A DNA stretch of 64,000 bases from Akkermansiaceae bacterium. GTDB taxonomy: Bacteria > Verrucomicrobiota > Verrucomicrobiia > Verrucomicrobiales > Akkermansiaceae. The stretch spans positions 1,349,226 through 1,413,225 of the forward strand of contig CP059069.1 in NCBI GenBank assembly GCA_017798145.1, in the 5' to 3' direction. Positions 27,401 through 36,428 of this stretch are shown one piece after another. Positions within the stretch are counted from its first letter, which is position 1, and each line of letters begins with the position of its first letter. The position numbers and the translations under genes are program-made. Under the pieces are notes generated by a model. It did no database searches. It saw only the letters and a list, made by a program, of their open reading frames with translations, and was not told the DNA's origin.

Positions 27401-27722
27401 AGTTTTTCATCAGGTAGCTGCGGGTGTCCTCGACATCGTGCGAGTAAAGGACGTGGACTAGCAGTTTTGCCCGGTCCGCCGTCAGGTCGAGGGTGAGGCT
27501 GCCGGGGGTCATCGTCATCAGGTTGGAGACCAGCAACACCTGGTTATCGGTCATTTCGGAGGGCAGATCGAGTGCGATGATGCTCGGGCAGGTCTTGTCC
27601 TCGACGGTGAGCACGTCCCAGACGATGACCATGTTGGAGCGCAAGACCTCCGCCAGATAGAATCCGGCGAAGGAGATCCATCCCCACGCCCTGAGGGCAA
27701 ACGGCAGGCGTTGCCTTTTCAT
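27372..27722 (-). CDS. mrpE: Mrp Na+/H+ antiporter subunit E
   Basis: This 116-residue subunit (MnhE/PhaE family) is shorter than the usual roughly 160 because the N-terminal membrane region is reduced to about one segment (WGWISFAGFYLAEVL). The cytoplasmic half is typical: LVSNLMTMTPGSLTLDLTAD (about 66-85) and LLVHVLYSHDVEDT. The start overlaps the mrpD stop in an ATGA. Confidence 0.9.
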   Translation of the reverse strand: MKRQRLPFALRAWGWISFAGFYLAEVLRSNMVIVWDVLTVEDKTCPSIIALDLPSEMTDNQVLLVSNLMTMTPGSLTLDLTADRAKLLVHVLYSHDVEDTRSYLMKNYVHRVLDLS

Positions 27723-29215
27723 TCGGTGCCCCCTCCCATCACCGCCTCGATGTAGATGCGCGGATCATGCAGCGCGGCCGCCGCGTTTTCCGATAGCTCG
27801 AAAACGAATTTCCCGCAGAAACTGAAGACCAGTGTCAGCAAGCAGAGCATGATGATGGCGGCGTACGGCCTGCCCGGCCAGAGCGGCAAGCTGCCGCACC
27901 CGCCCTCCGGCTTGTCCTTCCAGAAAGATTCGTTCCAGATTTTCACCATGGAGAACAAGGTAAGTATGCCGACGGCCAAAGCGATGAAAAGGAACAGCCA
28001 TTCCCCGGTTTCCACACCCGCCTGGAGGAGGTTGAGCTTCGCCCAGAAACCGGAGAGCGGAGGGATGCCGCCGAGCGACAGGGCTGCGATGAGGAAGCAC
28101 ACGGCCAGCAGCGGATCGCTGCGGTAAAAGCCGCCATGCCTGCGGATATCCGGTGTCCCGGTGCGCATTTCAAGTACGCCGGCGACGAGGAACAGGCAGG
28201 TCTTCACCGCGATGTGGTGCAGTGTGTAGAAGATGACTGCGGCGAGCGCAAGCCGGGTGCCGATCGCGATCCCCGCCACCATGTAGCCGATCTGGCTGAT
28301 GATGTGGAAGGCAAGCAGCCGCCGCACGTGGTATTGCGCCACCGCGCCGAGGACGCCGATCACCATCGTCGCCATGGAAATGGTGAGGATGATGCCGTTG
28401 GAGAAGCCGTTCGCATCCGTGAAAACCAGCGTGAATGTCCGCAGCAGCGCATAGACGCCCACTTTCGTCAGCAGCCCCGCAAACAGCGCGGAAACCGCCG
28501 GGCCGGCACGGTGGTAGGAGGCGGGCAGCCAGAAATAGAACGGGAACAACCCCGCCTTCGCCGCGAACGCCACGAACAGCAGGGAGCCGGTGGTGTTGAC
28601 GAACTCGGGATCGTTGACCCCCTGGAGCTTCATCGCCATGTCCGCAAAGTTCAGCGTCCCAAGTTTCCCGTAGAGCAGCCCCGCGCCGCAGAGGAACATC
28701 GCGGAGGCGACGAGGTTAAGGATCACGTAGATCAGGCCGCCCTCAAGCTGCTTCCGTCCCTTTTCCCGCACCATCAGGACAAAGGAGGAGATCAGCATTA
28801 CCTCGAACCATACGTAGAGGTTGAAAAGATCGCCCGTGAGGAAGGATCCGCTCACCCCGAGGAGCAAACCCTGCACCAGCACGTGCACATGCCCGCCTTT
28901 TTGCTCCGCAAGCCTGCCCCCAAGGCCGTAGATCATCACCACCAGCACCACGAACGCGCTGATCCAGATCATCAGCGCCGCCAGCAGGTCCGCCACGATC
29001 ACGATCCCATACGGGGGCCGCCAGCCGCCCATCTCCATGGTCAGCGCCCCGCCGCCATTGACACGGGCCACGAGCAGGGTCGCCACCCCGAGCGTGGCCA
29101 CCACACTGGAGAAGGAAACCACACGCGCGTCCTTACCCCACATTTCAAGCATCAGGCACACAATGAGGGTGACCAGGGGCAGCAGGATCGGCGCGATGAC
29201 CAGGAAATCGTTCAT
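27719..29215 (-). CDS. mrpD: Mrp Na+/H+ antiporter subunit D
   Basis: This 498-residue subunit is homologous to the ND4/NuoM ion-translocating subunits of respiratory complex I, with about 14 membrane segments. Landmarks are WFEVMLISSFVLMVREKGRK (the conserved Glu early in the chain), FYFWLPASYHRAGPAVSALFAGLLTKVGVYALLR and HIISQIGYMVAGIAIG. From the ATG at 29215, which overlaps the mrpC stop as ATGA, the first segment FLVIAPILLPLVTLIVCLML is intact. A start further upstream would read mrpC. Confidence 0.93.
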   Translation of the reverse strand: MNDFLVIAPILLPLVTLIVCLMLEMWGKDARVVSFSSVVATLGVATLLVARVNGGGALTMEMGGWRPPYGIVIVADLLAALMIWISAFVVLVVMIYGLGGRLAEQKGGHVHVLVQGLLLGVSGSFLTGDLFNLYVWFEVMLISSFVLMVREKGRKQLEGGLIYVILNLVASAMFLCGAGLLYGKLGTLNFADMAMKLQGVNDPEFVNTTGSLLFVAFAAKAGLFPFYFWLPASYHRAGPAVSALFAGLLTKVGVYALLRTFTLVFTDANGFSNGIILTISMATMVIGVLGAVAQYHVRRLLAFHIISQIGYMVAGIAIGTRLALAAVIFYTLHHIAVKTCLFLVAGVLEMRTGTPDIRRHGGFYRSDPLLAVCFLIAALSLGGIPPLSGFWAKLNLLQAGVETGEWLFLFIALAVGILTLFSMVKIWNESFWKDKPEGGCGSLPLWPGRPYAAIIMLCLLTLVFSFCGKFVFELSENAAAALHDPRIYIEAVMGGGTE

Positions 29216-29562
29216 TCCATTTCCTCCTTGCCCATTTCCCTGATGTCGTCCGCGCCGCTCCTCATGTAGCACGACCTCGCCAGCACCAGGGTGAAAACAC
29301 TCAGGCCGAAGCCGATCACGATGGCGGTGAGGATGAGCGCCTGAGGCAGCGGATCGGCGGAATTCGCGACACGCGGCAAACCGTCCTCACCCAAGATCGC
29401 CACCTCCCGCGACAGCGGGTCGCTCGTCGCCAGCAGCAGCAGGTTCACACCGTGGCCGAGCAGGAGTATCCCGATGAGCACGCGCATCAGGTTCCTGCGC
29501 AGCAGGCAGAACGTCGCCCCTGCGAAAAGCAGTCCAACGAGAATGCAGAGGACGGTGATCAT
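29212..29562 (-). CDS. mrpC: Mrp Na+/H+ antiporter subunit C
   Basis: This 116-residue subunit is related to NuoK of complex I, with three membrane segments. The second has the signature VLIGILLLGHGVNLLLLATS (about 30-49), and the third follows the acidic LSREVAILGEDGLP loop, then DPLPQALILTAIVIGFGLSV. The start overlaps mrpB and the stop overlaps mrpD, both as ATGA. Confidence 0.93.
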   Translation of the reverse strand: MITVLCILVGLLFAGATFCLLRRNLMRVLIGILLLGHGVNLLLLATSDPLSREVAILGEDGLPRVANSADPLPQALILTAIVIGFGLSVFTLVLARSCYMRSGADDIREMGKEEME

Positions 29563-29984
29563 GTCCGTTCCTCCTCCGCCAATGTTCCGGCCAGCAACAG
29601 GATGAAACCGATCACCGTCAGGTAAACGCCGATATCGAAAATGAGCGGGGTGCCCAGGTGCACCGAGCCCAGCAGCGGGAGCTCGAAGCCGGGCAGCCAG
29701 AAGCCCTTGAGAAAGCCCTCACCCGCAAACAGCCCCGGCACGCCGCTAAGCACCGCTGTCCCCAGGCCGAGGGTGAGGAAGGAAAAGGGCTTGAACGAAA
29801 AAAGCCCGCGCTCCGGCCGCCCGTACCCGGAGAGATCATAGAAAAGGAACCCGCTCGCCCCGACCAGTCCGCCGATGAAGCCGCCGCCCGGCAGGTTGTG
29901 CCCGCGGTAGAGGATCCAGATCGAAAGGATGAAAAACGGCCACGACAGGAAGCGCGAGGCGATGAGAAGGAGCAGCGATTTCAT
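29559..29984 (-). CDS. mrpB: Mrp Na+/H+ antiporter subunit B
   Basis: This 141-residue subunit (MnhB family) has four membrane segments. The conserved YRGHNLPGGGFIGGLVGASG (about 29-48) and TPLIFDIGVYLTVIGFILLL (about 112-131) stretches are present. The ATG at 29984 overlaps the mrpA stop, so I rejected the 13-residue longer start. The stop overlaps the mrpC start. Confidence 0.93.
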   Translation of the reverse strand: MKSLLLLIASRFLSWPFFILSIWILYRGHNLPGGGFIGGLVGASGFLFYDLSGYGRPERGLFSFKPFSFLTLGLGTAVLSGVPGLFAGEGFLKGFWLPGFELPLLGSVHLGTPLIFDIGVYLTVIGFILLLAGTLAEEERT

Positions 29985-32284
29985 ATCCCGCCCTCCTCCT
30001 CCACTTTGCCGCGCCGCAGCCACAGCAGCTTAACGCCCACCGCGGAGAGCGCGATCACCGTGATCTCACCCAGGGTGTCCAGCGCACGGAAATCCACCAG
30101 GATCACGTTCACAACGTTCTTGCCCTTGGCCAGCGAGTAACTCCACTCGGTGAGCTGCGTCGAGATCGTGGGATGCAGCTGCACCGTCTGAGATTTCAGG
30201 GCAAGCAAGGCCATCACCGCGCCGACCGTGAGCGAGAGCACCACATCGAAAGCCCGCCCCTTGGCGCGCGTGATGTTGCGCAGCTTTGGCAGGCCGTGGA
30301 CGATGTAGATGAAAAGCACCACCGTCAGCGACTCCACCAACATCAGCGTCAGGGCGAGATCCGGAGCGCCGAGGCGGGCGAAAAGGAACGCCATGCCAAG
30401 CCCGATGACTGCCAGGCCAAGCACCGCCGTGATCCGCGAAAGAGTCATCACCACCATGAGAATGGCGAAACCCATCGCGATCACTAACAATCCCTCAAGC
30501 ACCGGAATTCCCTCAACACCGATGATCAGATCCCCCAGCGTGAACCCCGAACTCCACCATTTGTAACCGACGAGGGAGAGCATTCCGGCGAAAAACAGGT
30601 GAAGATATGTCCGCAGGTCGCCGTTCTGCGTTTTCCCGCTGATCCACGTAGCCCCCTTCAGGAGGCCGTGTACCGATGCGTTGTATCCGCCCTCCGCAAA
30701 ACCGAGGCCGCGCGAGAGGAAATTGGTTTTCCCGTAGCTTCGGGCGGCCCGGTAGATGAACCATCCCCCTGCCAGTGTCGCGACGCTCAGGAACAGCGCC
30801 GGCTTGAAGCCATGCCACAGGGCCAGGCGGTAATCCATGGGTTCACCGGTGATGCCGCCGACCACGGAGTTGACCAAGGGGGAAAGAAGCTGCGGAGCCC
30901 CGAGACCCAGGATCACGCCCGCCAAAGCCAGCACCAGCGGCCCGGCCATCATCAGCCACGGCAAGGGCTTGGTGTCCGGCATGTCCCGGGTCGCGCGGGC
31001 AAGGAATGGCGTGAGCGCGACGCGGAGGATGAGCACCATCATCGAGAGATTCGCCAGGAACAGGAAAGCTCCGAGGGCAAGCGTCCAACCCAGCGCCGGC
31101 AGCGTGAGGCCGTAACCATATTCCTTCCCGAGGAACCCGAGCAAGGGAGGGAAACCCACCGCAGAGAGCCCCAGCACCAGCGAGATCCCGCAAAGCAGCG
31201 GCAGCGATTTCCCAAGCCCGCCAAGGATCTTAAGGTCGCGCGTTCCCGCCGCCTTGTCGATCGCCCCGGCGGCCATGAACAGCCCGGCCTTGTAGCACGC
31301 GTGCCCGAGCAACAGCAGCACCGCCGCCCTGACGGATTCCGGAGTCCCTATCCCCAGCAGAAAGGCCAGCAAGCCGAGGACACTCAGCGTGGTATAGGCC
31401 AAGATTTTCTTCAGGTCTGTCTGCACCCATCCCAGCACAAGGCCGGTCGCCGCGGTCACCGCGCCCATTGCCACGATCACCCGCATGATTTCCGCCGAGG
31501 AGGCGAACAGCGGGAAGAGCGCCCCGATCAGGAAAATCCCCGCCTTCACCATCGTCGCCGAATGCAGGTAACTGCTCACCGGTGTCGGCGCGCTCATCGC
31601 GTTGGGCAGCCAGAAGAAAAACGGGAACAGCGCGGACTTCGTTGCCGCCCCTAACAGAAGCAGCACCAGCGCCGCCATCGAGGGTGCATTCCCAGAGCTT
31701 GCAAGGCCGCGCCACGCCTCGAAGGAATAGGTTCCCCACTGCGAGCCGAGCATCAGGAAAGCCGCCAGCAAACACACCCCGCCGCTGCCCGTGACCAGCA
31801 AGGCCTGTTGCGCGTTCCACCTCGATGAAAACTCCTTGTGCAGGAACCCGATCAGGAAAAACGAACTGATGCTCGTCAGCTCCCAGAAAAGGAAAACGAG
31901 GATCGCATGATCCGCCAGCACCACCCCCAGCATCGCCGCCTCGAAGGCGAGCAACGGCAGATAAAACCTCACCCCTTTTTCCGATGCCCCGAAGTAACCC
32001 GCCGCATAGAGAAAAACCAGCAAACCGATCCCGGTGATAAGCGCCGCGAACATCAGCCCCCACGAAGTGCCGAGGAAACTCCATTCCACGATCCCGGTTG
32101 GGAAAACCTGCCTGCCGGTTTCAGATGGGCGTCCGCCACCCGCCAAGAGCGCGATGTAATGTCCGGCGATCCCGAGATGCGCCAAACCGCCGAACGCCAC
32201 AAATGACAGGCGGTGCCGCGCCACCCACCATGGCGACACCATGGCAAACAAGAGGATTAGTAGAATCGGGGCGGACAGGGTCAT
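29981..32284 (-). CDS. mrpA: Mrp Na+/H+ antiporter subunit A
   Basis: This is the largest subunit, 767 residues, related to NuoL of complex I. The N-terminal part (about 1-500) has the proton-translocating antiporter fold with FLFWELTSISSFFLIGF (conserved Glu about 132), FFFWLPNAMSAPTPVSSYLHSATMVKAG and AYTTLSVLGLLAFLLG. The C-terminal part (about 600-767) has the MrpA-specific extension with an MrpB-like module, VNVILVDFRALDTLGEITVI. It is the first gene of the complete A-B-C-D-E-F-G operon. The 168 bases upstream separate it from the second antiporter gene, and a promoter probably lies there. Confidence 0.95.
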   Translation of the reverse strand: MTLSAPILLILLFAMVSPWWVARHRLSFVAFGGLAHLGIAGHYIALLAGGGRPSETGRQVFPTGIVEWSFLGTSWGLMFAALITGIGLLVFLYAAGYFGASEKGVRFYLPLLAFEAAMLGVVLADHAILVFLFWELTSISSFFLIGFLHKEFSSRWNAQQALLVTGSGGVCLLAAFLMLGSQWGTYSFEAWRGLASSGNAPSMAALVLLLLGAATKSALFPFFFWLPNAMSAPTPVSSYLHSATMVKAGIFLIGALFPLFASSAEIMRVIVAMGAVTAATGLVLGWVQTDLKKILAYTTLSVLGLLAFLLGIGTPESVRAAVLLLLGHACYKAGLFMAAGAIDKAAGTRDLKILGGLGKSLPLLCGISLVLGLSAVGFPPLLGFLGKEYGYGLTLPALGWTLALGAFLFLANLSMMVLILRVALTPFLARATRDMPDTKPLPWLMMAGPLVLALAGVILGLGAPQLLSPLVNSVVGGITGEPMDYRLALWHGFKPALFLSVATLAGGWFIYRAARSYGKTNFLSRGLGFAEGGYNASVHGLLKGATWISGKTQNGDLRTYLHLFFAGMLSLVGYKWWSSGFTLGDLIIGVEGIPVLEGLLVIAMGFAILMVVMTLSRITAVLGLAVIGLGMAFLFARLGAPDLALTLMLVESLTVVLFIYIVHGLPKLRNITRAKGRAFDVVLSLTVGAVMALLALKSQTVQLHPTISTQLTEWSYSLAKGKNVVNVILVDFRALDTLGEITVIALSAVGVKLLWLRRGKVEEEGGI

Positions 32285-32452
32285 GTAACTTCTGGATCAA
32301 GGAAAAGCGGTATGTAGCACGGCATCTGCCATCTTCGGGGACAAAACCCTCGGATTGGCGCACGAACTCTTCGGGGGTATCCCGGTGCTGTCAACGGAAT
32401 CAGGGAACAATCGTTCCTCACCGCAAACAACACCGTGATAGGGACCGGAAAA

Positions 32453-34087
32453 TCACTCCTGCACGACCGCCGGAGCACTGATCCCCTCCGGGATGGCCGC
32501 ATCCGAATCGGGCTCCACCGGTCCGTTTGGCAGAAACACGAATGCAAGATACAGGATGATCGTCGGGAGAAGCGCCCCAAGGAAAAGCCCCACCGGCGAG
32601 ATCCCGCCGTTGAAGAACCGCGACAGGATGCTTTGCCCCGCAGGATTTGGCGCGTTCGCGATCACCGTCAGTCCGCCGCCTGTCACCGCCCCGGCGACAA
32701 CCGCGTGCTTTGCTTCGATCGAAAGCCCCTGCACCTGCGCAGCAAGATAGGTGATCGCCGCGTTGTCGTTGAATGCGGTCAGCAAGGTGGCTCCGAACAT
32801 CAGCGTCTGGTTGCCCAGCGTACGGATCACCGGATCAATCCACCAACCCTGGCATCCGCCATGGATCACCAGGCCGGCAAGGAAGAACCCGACAAGGATG
32901 GGGCTTTTCAGCGACACCGAATTCTGGTGGTGCCGGGTCGCCATCAGGAACGCCAGGAAGAACAGGAAGCCGCCGGTGAAAAACACCGGGTAATGCGCCA
33001 TGTATACCGTCCATGCGAGGAAACCGAGATGGATCACGGTGATCCATGGCGGGATCGGATCCTCGCGCTCCTGCCATGGAAGGCGTTGCCCGGACGAATC
33101 CTCTCCGTTCTCCATGTTACGCTCGAGTTGCACGAGTTCCTTGCGGAAAAACGCATAGTAGGAACCGGTGGCCACGAGTATCCCTATCGCGGCCTTCCAA
33201 CCGAAGTGTTCCAGCATGAACAGGGTGCTCCAGTCCCACGTGGCAGCGACCATAAGCACCGGCGGGGCTGCGAAGTTCGTCAGCGTGCCGCCGACGGAAA
33301 TGTTCACGAACAGCAGTCCCAGCGTCGCGTAGGCGAACTTCGCCGATGGCTTGTTGCGGTAGAATTTTTTCGCCAGCAGCAGCGCCCCGATGGTCATCGC
33401 CGCAGGCTCGGTGATGAAGGATCCCAGCAGCGGCGCGATGATCAGCACGCTCAGCCACCACGCGCCCGGTGAACCTTTTCCTATCCTCGCCGCGACCGCC
33501 ATCAGCCGCTCCGCAAACCTAAGGATGGGGCGGCTCGCCGCGATCGCCATGATGACCGCCACGAACATCGGCTCGATGAACTCCCTGTCCTCGCTCAAAT
33601 ACAGCTTGAAATCGTCCCACGTGTGGAAATACGCGGCAGCTCCCGCCAGGGCGAAGACCCAGATGCCGAAAATGGCCTCCACCTCGCCGAGGAAATGGAA
33701 AAGTGTCGCCTTGAAGGAAACCTCCGGCACGCCGTCCGGATGTTCATCGTCCTTCACCCCGCGTATCCTCAGCTGCTCCTCATGGTCATGCGCCAGACGG
33801 TGCGCGATCTTGTTGAGCGGCCCCGCCGCGAAGGTGTGCATGATGGCGAGCAGGAAAATCAACGATGCCGCCACATTGAACGGATCCGCCGCCGCCCGGC
33901 CTTTGATTTTCCCCCACAGCCCGGAGCCGGTGTCACCGTAGGTCTCGATGGGTTGTGGAAATGCGGCATATTGCGTCTTTCCGCTGCTAAGCTTGGGATA
34001 GGCTGGCTGAATCTCCTCCGCCGCATTCAAGGCGCCCATCGGTAGGAGCAAAATCAACAGCAACAGGAATCTCATTGGGAATTTCAT
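32453..34087 (-). CDS. Putative Na+/H+ antiporter (Na_H_antiport_3-like / NhaD-like)
   Basis: This 544-residue polytopic protein begins with a cleavable-looking signal (MRFLLLLILLLPMGALNA). About 11-13 membrane segments follow. Key stretches are GEVEAIFGIWVFALAG, PLLGSFITEPAAMTIGALLLAKKFY (acidic residue within the membrane), FVNISVGGTLTNFAAPPVLMVA, LLTAFNDNAAITYLAAQV and GGGLTVIANAPNPAGQSIL. The paired NFAAPP and NDNAAITYL motifs are typical of ion-transporter-superfamily Na+/H+ exchangers. It lies just upstream of the Mrp operon on the same strand. Starts at 34129 or 34075 are also possible. Confidence 0.8.
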   Translation of the reverse strand: MKFPMRFLLLLILLLPMGALNAAEEIQPAYPKLSSGKTQYAAFPQPIETYGDTGSGLWGKIKGRAAADPFNVAASLIFLLAIMHTFAAGPLNKIAHRLAHDHEEQLRIRGVKDDEHPDGVPEVSFKATLFHFLGEVEAIFGIWVFALAGAAAYFHTWDDFKLYLSEDREFIEPMFVAVIMAIAASRPILRFAERLMAVAARIGKGSPGAWWLSVLIIAPLLGSFITEPAAMTIGALLLAKKFYRNKPSAKFAYATLGLLFVNISVGGTLTNFAAPPVLMVAATWDWSTLFMLEHFGWKAAIGILVATGSYYAFFRKELVQLERNMENGEDSSGQRLPWQEREDPIPPWITVIHLGFLAWTVYMAHYPVFFTGGFLFFLAFLMATRHHQNSVSLKSPILVGFFLAGLVIHGGCQGWWIDPVIRTLGNQTLMFGATLLTAFNDNAAITYLAAQVQGLSIEAKHAVVAGAVTGGGLTVIANAPNPAGQSILSRFFNGGISPVGLFLGALLPTIILYLAFVFLPNGPVEPDSDAAIPEGISAPAVVQE

Positions 34088-34206
34088 ATGTGACCACACC
34101 GCCATAAAGACCTTGAGCCCCATCCGCAAGGCGAACTTGCCAAAACCCCCGGCAAGCTTTGGATTGGCATTTTCCGCCCCGGCGGCATATCAATCCGCCC
34201 CCGCAC

Positions 34207-34968
34207 ATGCTCCCAGACCTCACCATCATCAAGGCCGGCACCGGCGTCCTCACGAAAACCGCCGACGGCACGATCGACCGCGCCGCGCTGGTGCACCTCG
34301 TCGCGGCCATTTCCGGGCTGCTGAACGAGGGCCACCGCTGCATGTTCGTCTCATCAGGCGCGGTCGGCTCCGGCGTCTCCGCCCTCGGCCTCAGCGAATA
34401 CCCGCAGGACATCGAGACCCGCCAGGCCTGCGCCGCTGTCGGCCAGGCGCGGCTGATGAGCACCTACAGCTCATTGTTTTCCAACTTCGATATCCTCGTC
34501 TCCCAGATTCTCCTCACCGCGGAGGACATACAAACGGAAGGCCGCTCCGCGAATCTACTCAACACGTTTAACCGCCTGCTCAAGGAACCCCGCATCCTCC
34601 CCATCATCAACGAGAACGATTCCGTCGCAATCCGCGAGCTCAGCTTCGGAGACAACGACATGCTCTCCGTCCGCGTCGCGAAACTCGTCGGCGCAAAGCG
34701 CGTCATCCTTCTCACCAGCGTCGATGGCCTGCTGGATCCGGAAACGAAAACCCTCATCCCCGAGGTCGGCGACATCTCCTCCGTCCTCCGCCACGTCCGC
34801 GACGACAAGGGGAAATTCTCCATGGGCGGAATGGCCTCGAAGCTGGAGGCGGTGAAATTCGCCATCGAGGCCGGGATCGAAACCCACATCGCCAACGGCC
34901 GCCACCCCGAGCGCCTCGCGGATATCGTCGCGGGAAATGGCATATCCACGAAATTCAACGCCCACTAG
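34207..34968 (+). CDS. proB: Glutamate 5-kinase lacking the PUA domain
   Basis: ProB phosphorylates glutamate in the first step of proline synthesis. This one has 253 residues: only the amino-acid-kinase domain, without the C-terminal PUA domain that brings E. coli ProB to 367. Motifs are IIKAGTGVLTK (N-terminal lysine loop), FVSSGAVGSG (about 46-55), the PIINENDSVA region (about 137-146), GDNDMLSVRVAKLVGA, and GKFSMGGMASKLEA near the end. The PUA-less form is known from other bacteria. It is followed after one base by proA. The start at 34207 avoids 16 residues with no counterpart. Confidence 0.93.
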   Translation: MLPDLTIIKAGTGVLTKTADGTIDRAALVHLVAAISGLLNEGHRCMFVSSGAVGSGVSALGLSEYPQDIETRQACAAVGQARLMSTYSSLFSNFDILVSQILLTAEDIQTEGRSANLLNTFNRLLKEPRILPIINENDSVAIRELSFGDNDMLSVRVAKLVGAKRVILLTSVDGLLDPETKTLIPEVGDISSVLRHVRDDKGKFSMGGMASKLEAVKFAIEAGIETHIANGRHPERLADIVAGNGISTKFNAH

Positions 34969-34969
34969 C

Positions 34970-36232
34970 ATGTCCGATCCCATCACCGAGCAAATCCACG
35001 AAATGGGCAGGCAGGCGCGCACCGCCGCCTACGCTCTTTCCCAGCTCACCACCGGGGAGAAGGACAACATCCTCCGCGCCATGGCGCAGGGGCTGCGCCA
35101 TGCCTCGGCGGAAATCCTTTCCGAAAACACCAAGGACATCGCCGCCGGTGAGGCGAAAGGCCTTTCCGCCGCCATGCTCGACCGACTCCGCCTCGACGAC
35201 GCACGCCTCGAAGCCATCGCCGCAGCATTGGAACACGTCGCCACACTCCCCGACCCCGTCGGACAGGTGCTCGATGAATGGACGCGCCCCAACGGCATCC
35301 GCATCGAGCAGATCCGCGTCCCCATCGGCACCATCGGCATCATCTACGAGAGCCGTCCCAACGTCACCGCCGACGCCGCCGCACTCTGCTTCAAGACCGG
35401 CAACGCCACCATCCTCCGTGGCGGCTCCGAGGCAATCCACTCGAACCGCGCCATCGCCGCCGCACTCGACGCAGGCGGAAAAAAAGCCGGCCTCCCCGAG
35501 CATTCCATCCAGCTCGTCCCCTTCACCGACCGCCAATCCGTCGCCGCCATGGCAGGGATGGATCAATGGCTCGACCTCATCATCCCGCGCGGCGGAAAAA
35601 GCCTCATCGAGACCGTCGTCTCCCTCGCCCGCATGCCCGTCATCAAGCACTACGACGGCATCTGCCATCTCTACGTTTCCGAAAAGGCGGATCAGGAAAT
35701 GGCCCTGAAGCTCACCATAGATTCCAAGACCCAGAAACCCGGCGTCTGCAACGCCCTCGAAACACTCCTCATCCAGCAATCCGTTGCGAAGGAATTTCTC
35801 CCCAAAGTCGCCGCCGCACTCCTCGAAAAAGGTGTCGAACTGCGCGGCTGTGAGCAAAGCCTCGCGATCCTCCCCGATCTCATCGCCGCCACCGAGGAGG
35901 ACTGGAGCACCGAATACCTTGAGAAAATCCTCTCCATCAAAATCGTTGGGGACATCGCGGCCGCAATCTCCCACATCAACCACTACGGCTCCCACCACAC
36001 CGATTGCATCGTCACCACCGACGAAGCCGAGGCGGAGATTTTCCTCAGATCCATCGATTCCGCCTGCGTCTTCCACAACGTCTCCACCCGCTTCGCCGAC
36101 GGCGGCGAGTTCGGCTTCGGGGCCGAGATCGGCATCTCCACCGACAAGCTCCACGCCCGCGGCCCCATGGGCCTGCGCGAACTCACCAGCTACCAATATC
36201 GCGTCCGTGGAAACGGCCAGACGAAGGTGTGA
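34970..36232 (+). CDS. proA: Gamma-glutamyl phosphate reductase
   Basis: ProA reduces glutamyl phosphate to glutamate semialdehyde, which cyclises toward proline. The 420-residue protein is full length. It has the aldehyde-dehydrogenase fold with IGIIYESRPNVTADAAALC (about 123-141), TGNATILRGGSEAIHSN, the LIIPRGGKSLI stretch, the catalytic-Cys segment KPGVCNALETLLIQ (about 257-270), and the C-terminal GAEIGISTDKLHARGPMGLREL. It starts one base after the proB stop, so the two form an operon. Long open frames on the opposite strand here are GC-rich shadows. Confidence 0.96.
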   Translation: MSDPITEQIHEMGRQARTAAYALSQLTTGEKDNILRAMAQGLRHASAEILSENTKDIAAGEAKGLSAAMLDRLRLDDARLEAIAAALEHVATLPDPVGQVLDEWTRPNGIRIEQIRVPIGTIGIIYESRPNVTADAAALCFKTGNATILRGGSEAIHSNRAIAAALDAGGKKAGLPEHSIQLVPFTDRQSVAAMAGMDQWLDLIIPRGGKSLIETVVSLARMPVIKHYDGICHLYVSEKADQEMALKLTIDSKTQKPGVCNALETLLIQQSVAKEFLPKVAAALLEKGVELRGCEQSLAILPDLIAATEEDWSTEYLEKILSIKIVGDIAAAISHINHYGSHHTDCIVTTDEAEAEIFLRSIDSACVFHNVSTRFADGGEFGFGAEIGISTDKLHARGPMGLRELTSYQYRVRGNGQTKV

Positions 36233-36245
36233 GGGCGGGCTACCT

Positions 36246-36275
36246 GTCACCATAACGCCTTAAGTCATTGGTGAC
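36246..36275. promoter_or_regulatory. Inverted repeat just upstream of the RHH gene, candidate operator
   Basis: Perfect 7-bp inverted arms, GTCACCA (36246-36252) and TGGTGAC (36269-36275), are separated by 16 bases and end three bases before the ATG at 36279. Ribbon-helix-helix antitoxins commonly repress their own gene through such palindromes. The position overlaps the expected ribosome-binding region. Confidence 0.45.
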
Positions 36276-36278
36276 TCC

Positions 36279-36428
36279 ATGAAACGAGTCTCGGCCTATT
36301 TCGACGGCGACCTGCAAAAGGCGCTGAAAATGAAATCGGCGGTAAAATCAATATCGGTCTCCGAACGGGTCAACGACGCCGTGCGTTCCGCGCTGCGGGA
36401 AAAGCACCCCGAATGGCTGCCAACATGA
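36279..36428 (+). CDS. Ribbon-helix-helix (CopG/antitoxin-like) protein, solitary
   Basis: This small gene encodes 49 residues: MKRVSAYFDGDLQKALKMKS, then AVKSISVSERVNDAVRSALREKHPEWLPT. The pattern is a beta strand (KRVSAYFD), a helix (DLQKALKMKSA), a turn (KSISVSE) and a second helix (RVNDAVRSALRE). This is the ribbon-helix-helix fold of the DNA-binding antitoxins that pair with RelE/ParE toxins. No toxin gene follows: the downstream 388 bases contain no convincing toxin frame. It starts 46 bases after proA. The palindrome directly before the start fits autoregulation. Genuine coding is inferred from the fold match. Confidence 0.65.
   Translation: MKRVSAYFDGDLQKALKMKSAVKSISVSERVNDAVRSALREKHPEWLPT

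Noticed and set aside
34955..36253. Open minus-strand frame of about 430 codons opposite proA
   Set aside because: ProA on the plus strand has all family motifs; long antisense frames are common in this GC-rich DNA.
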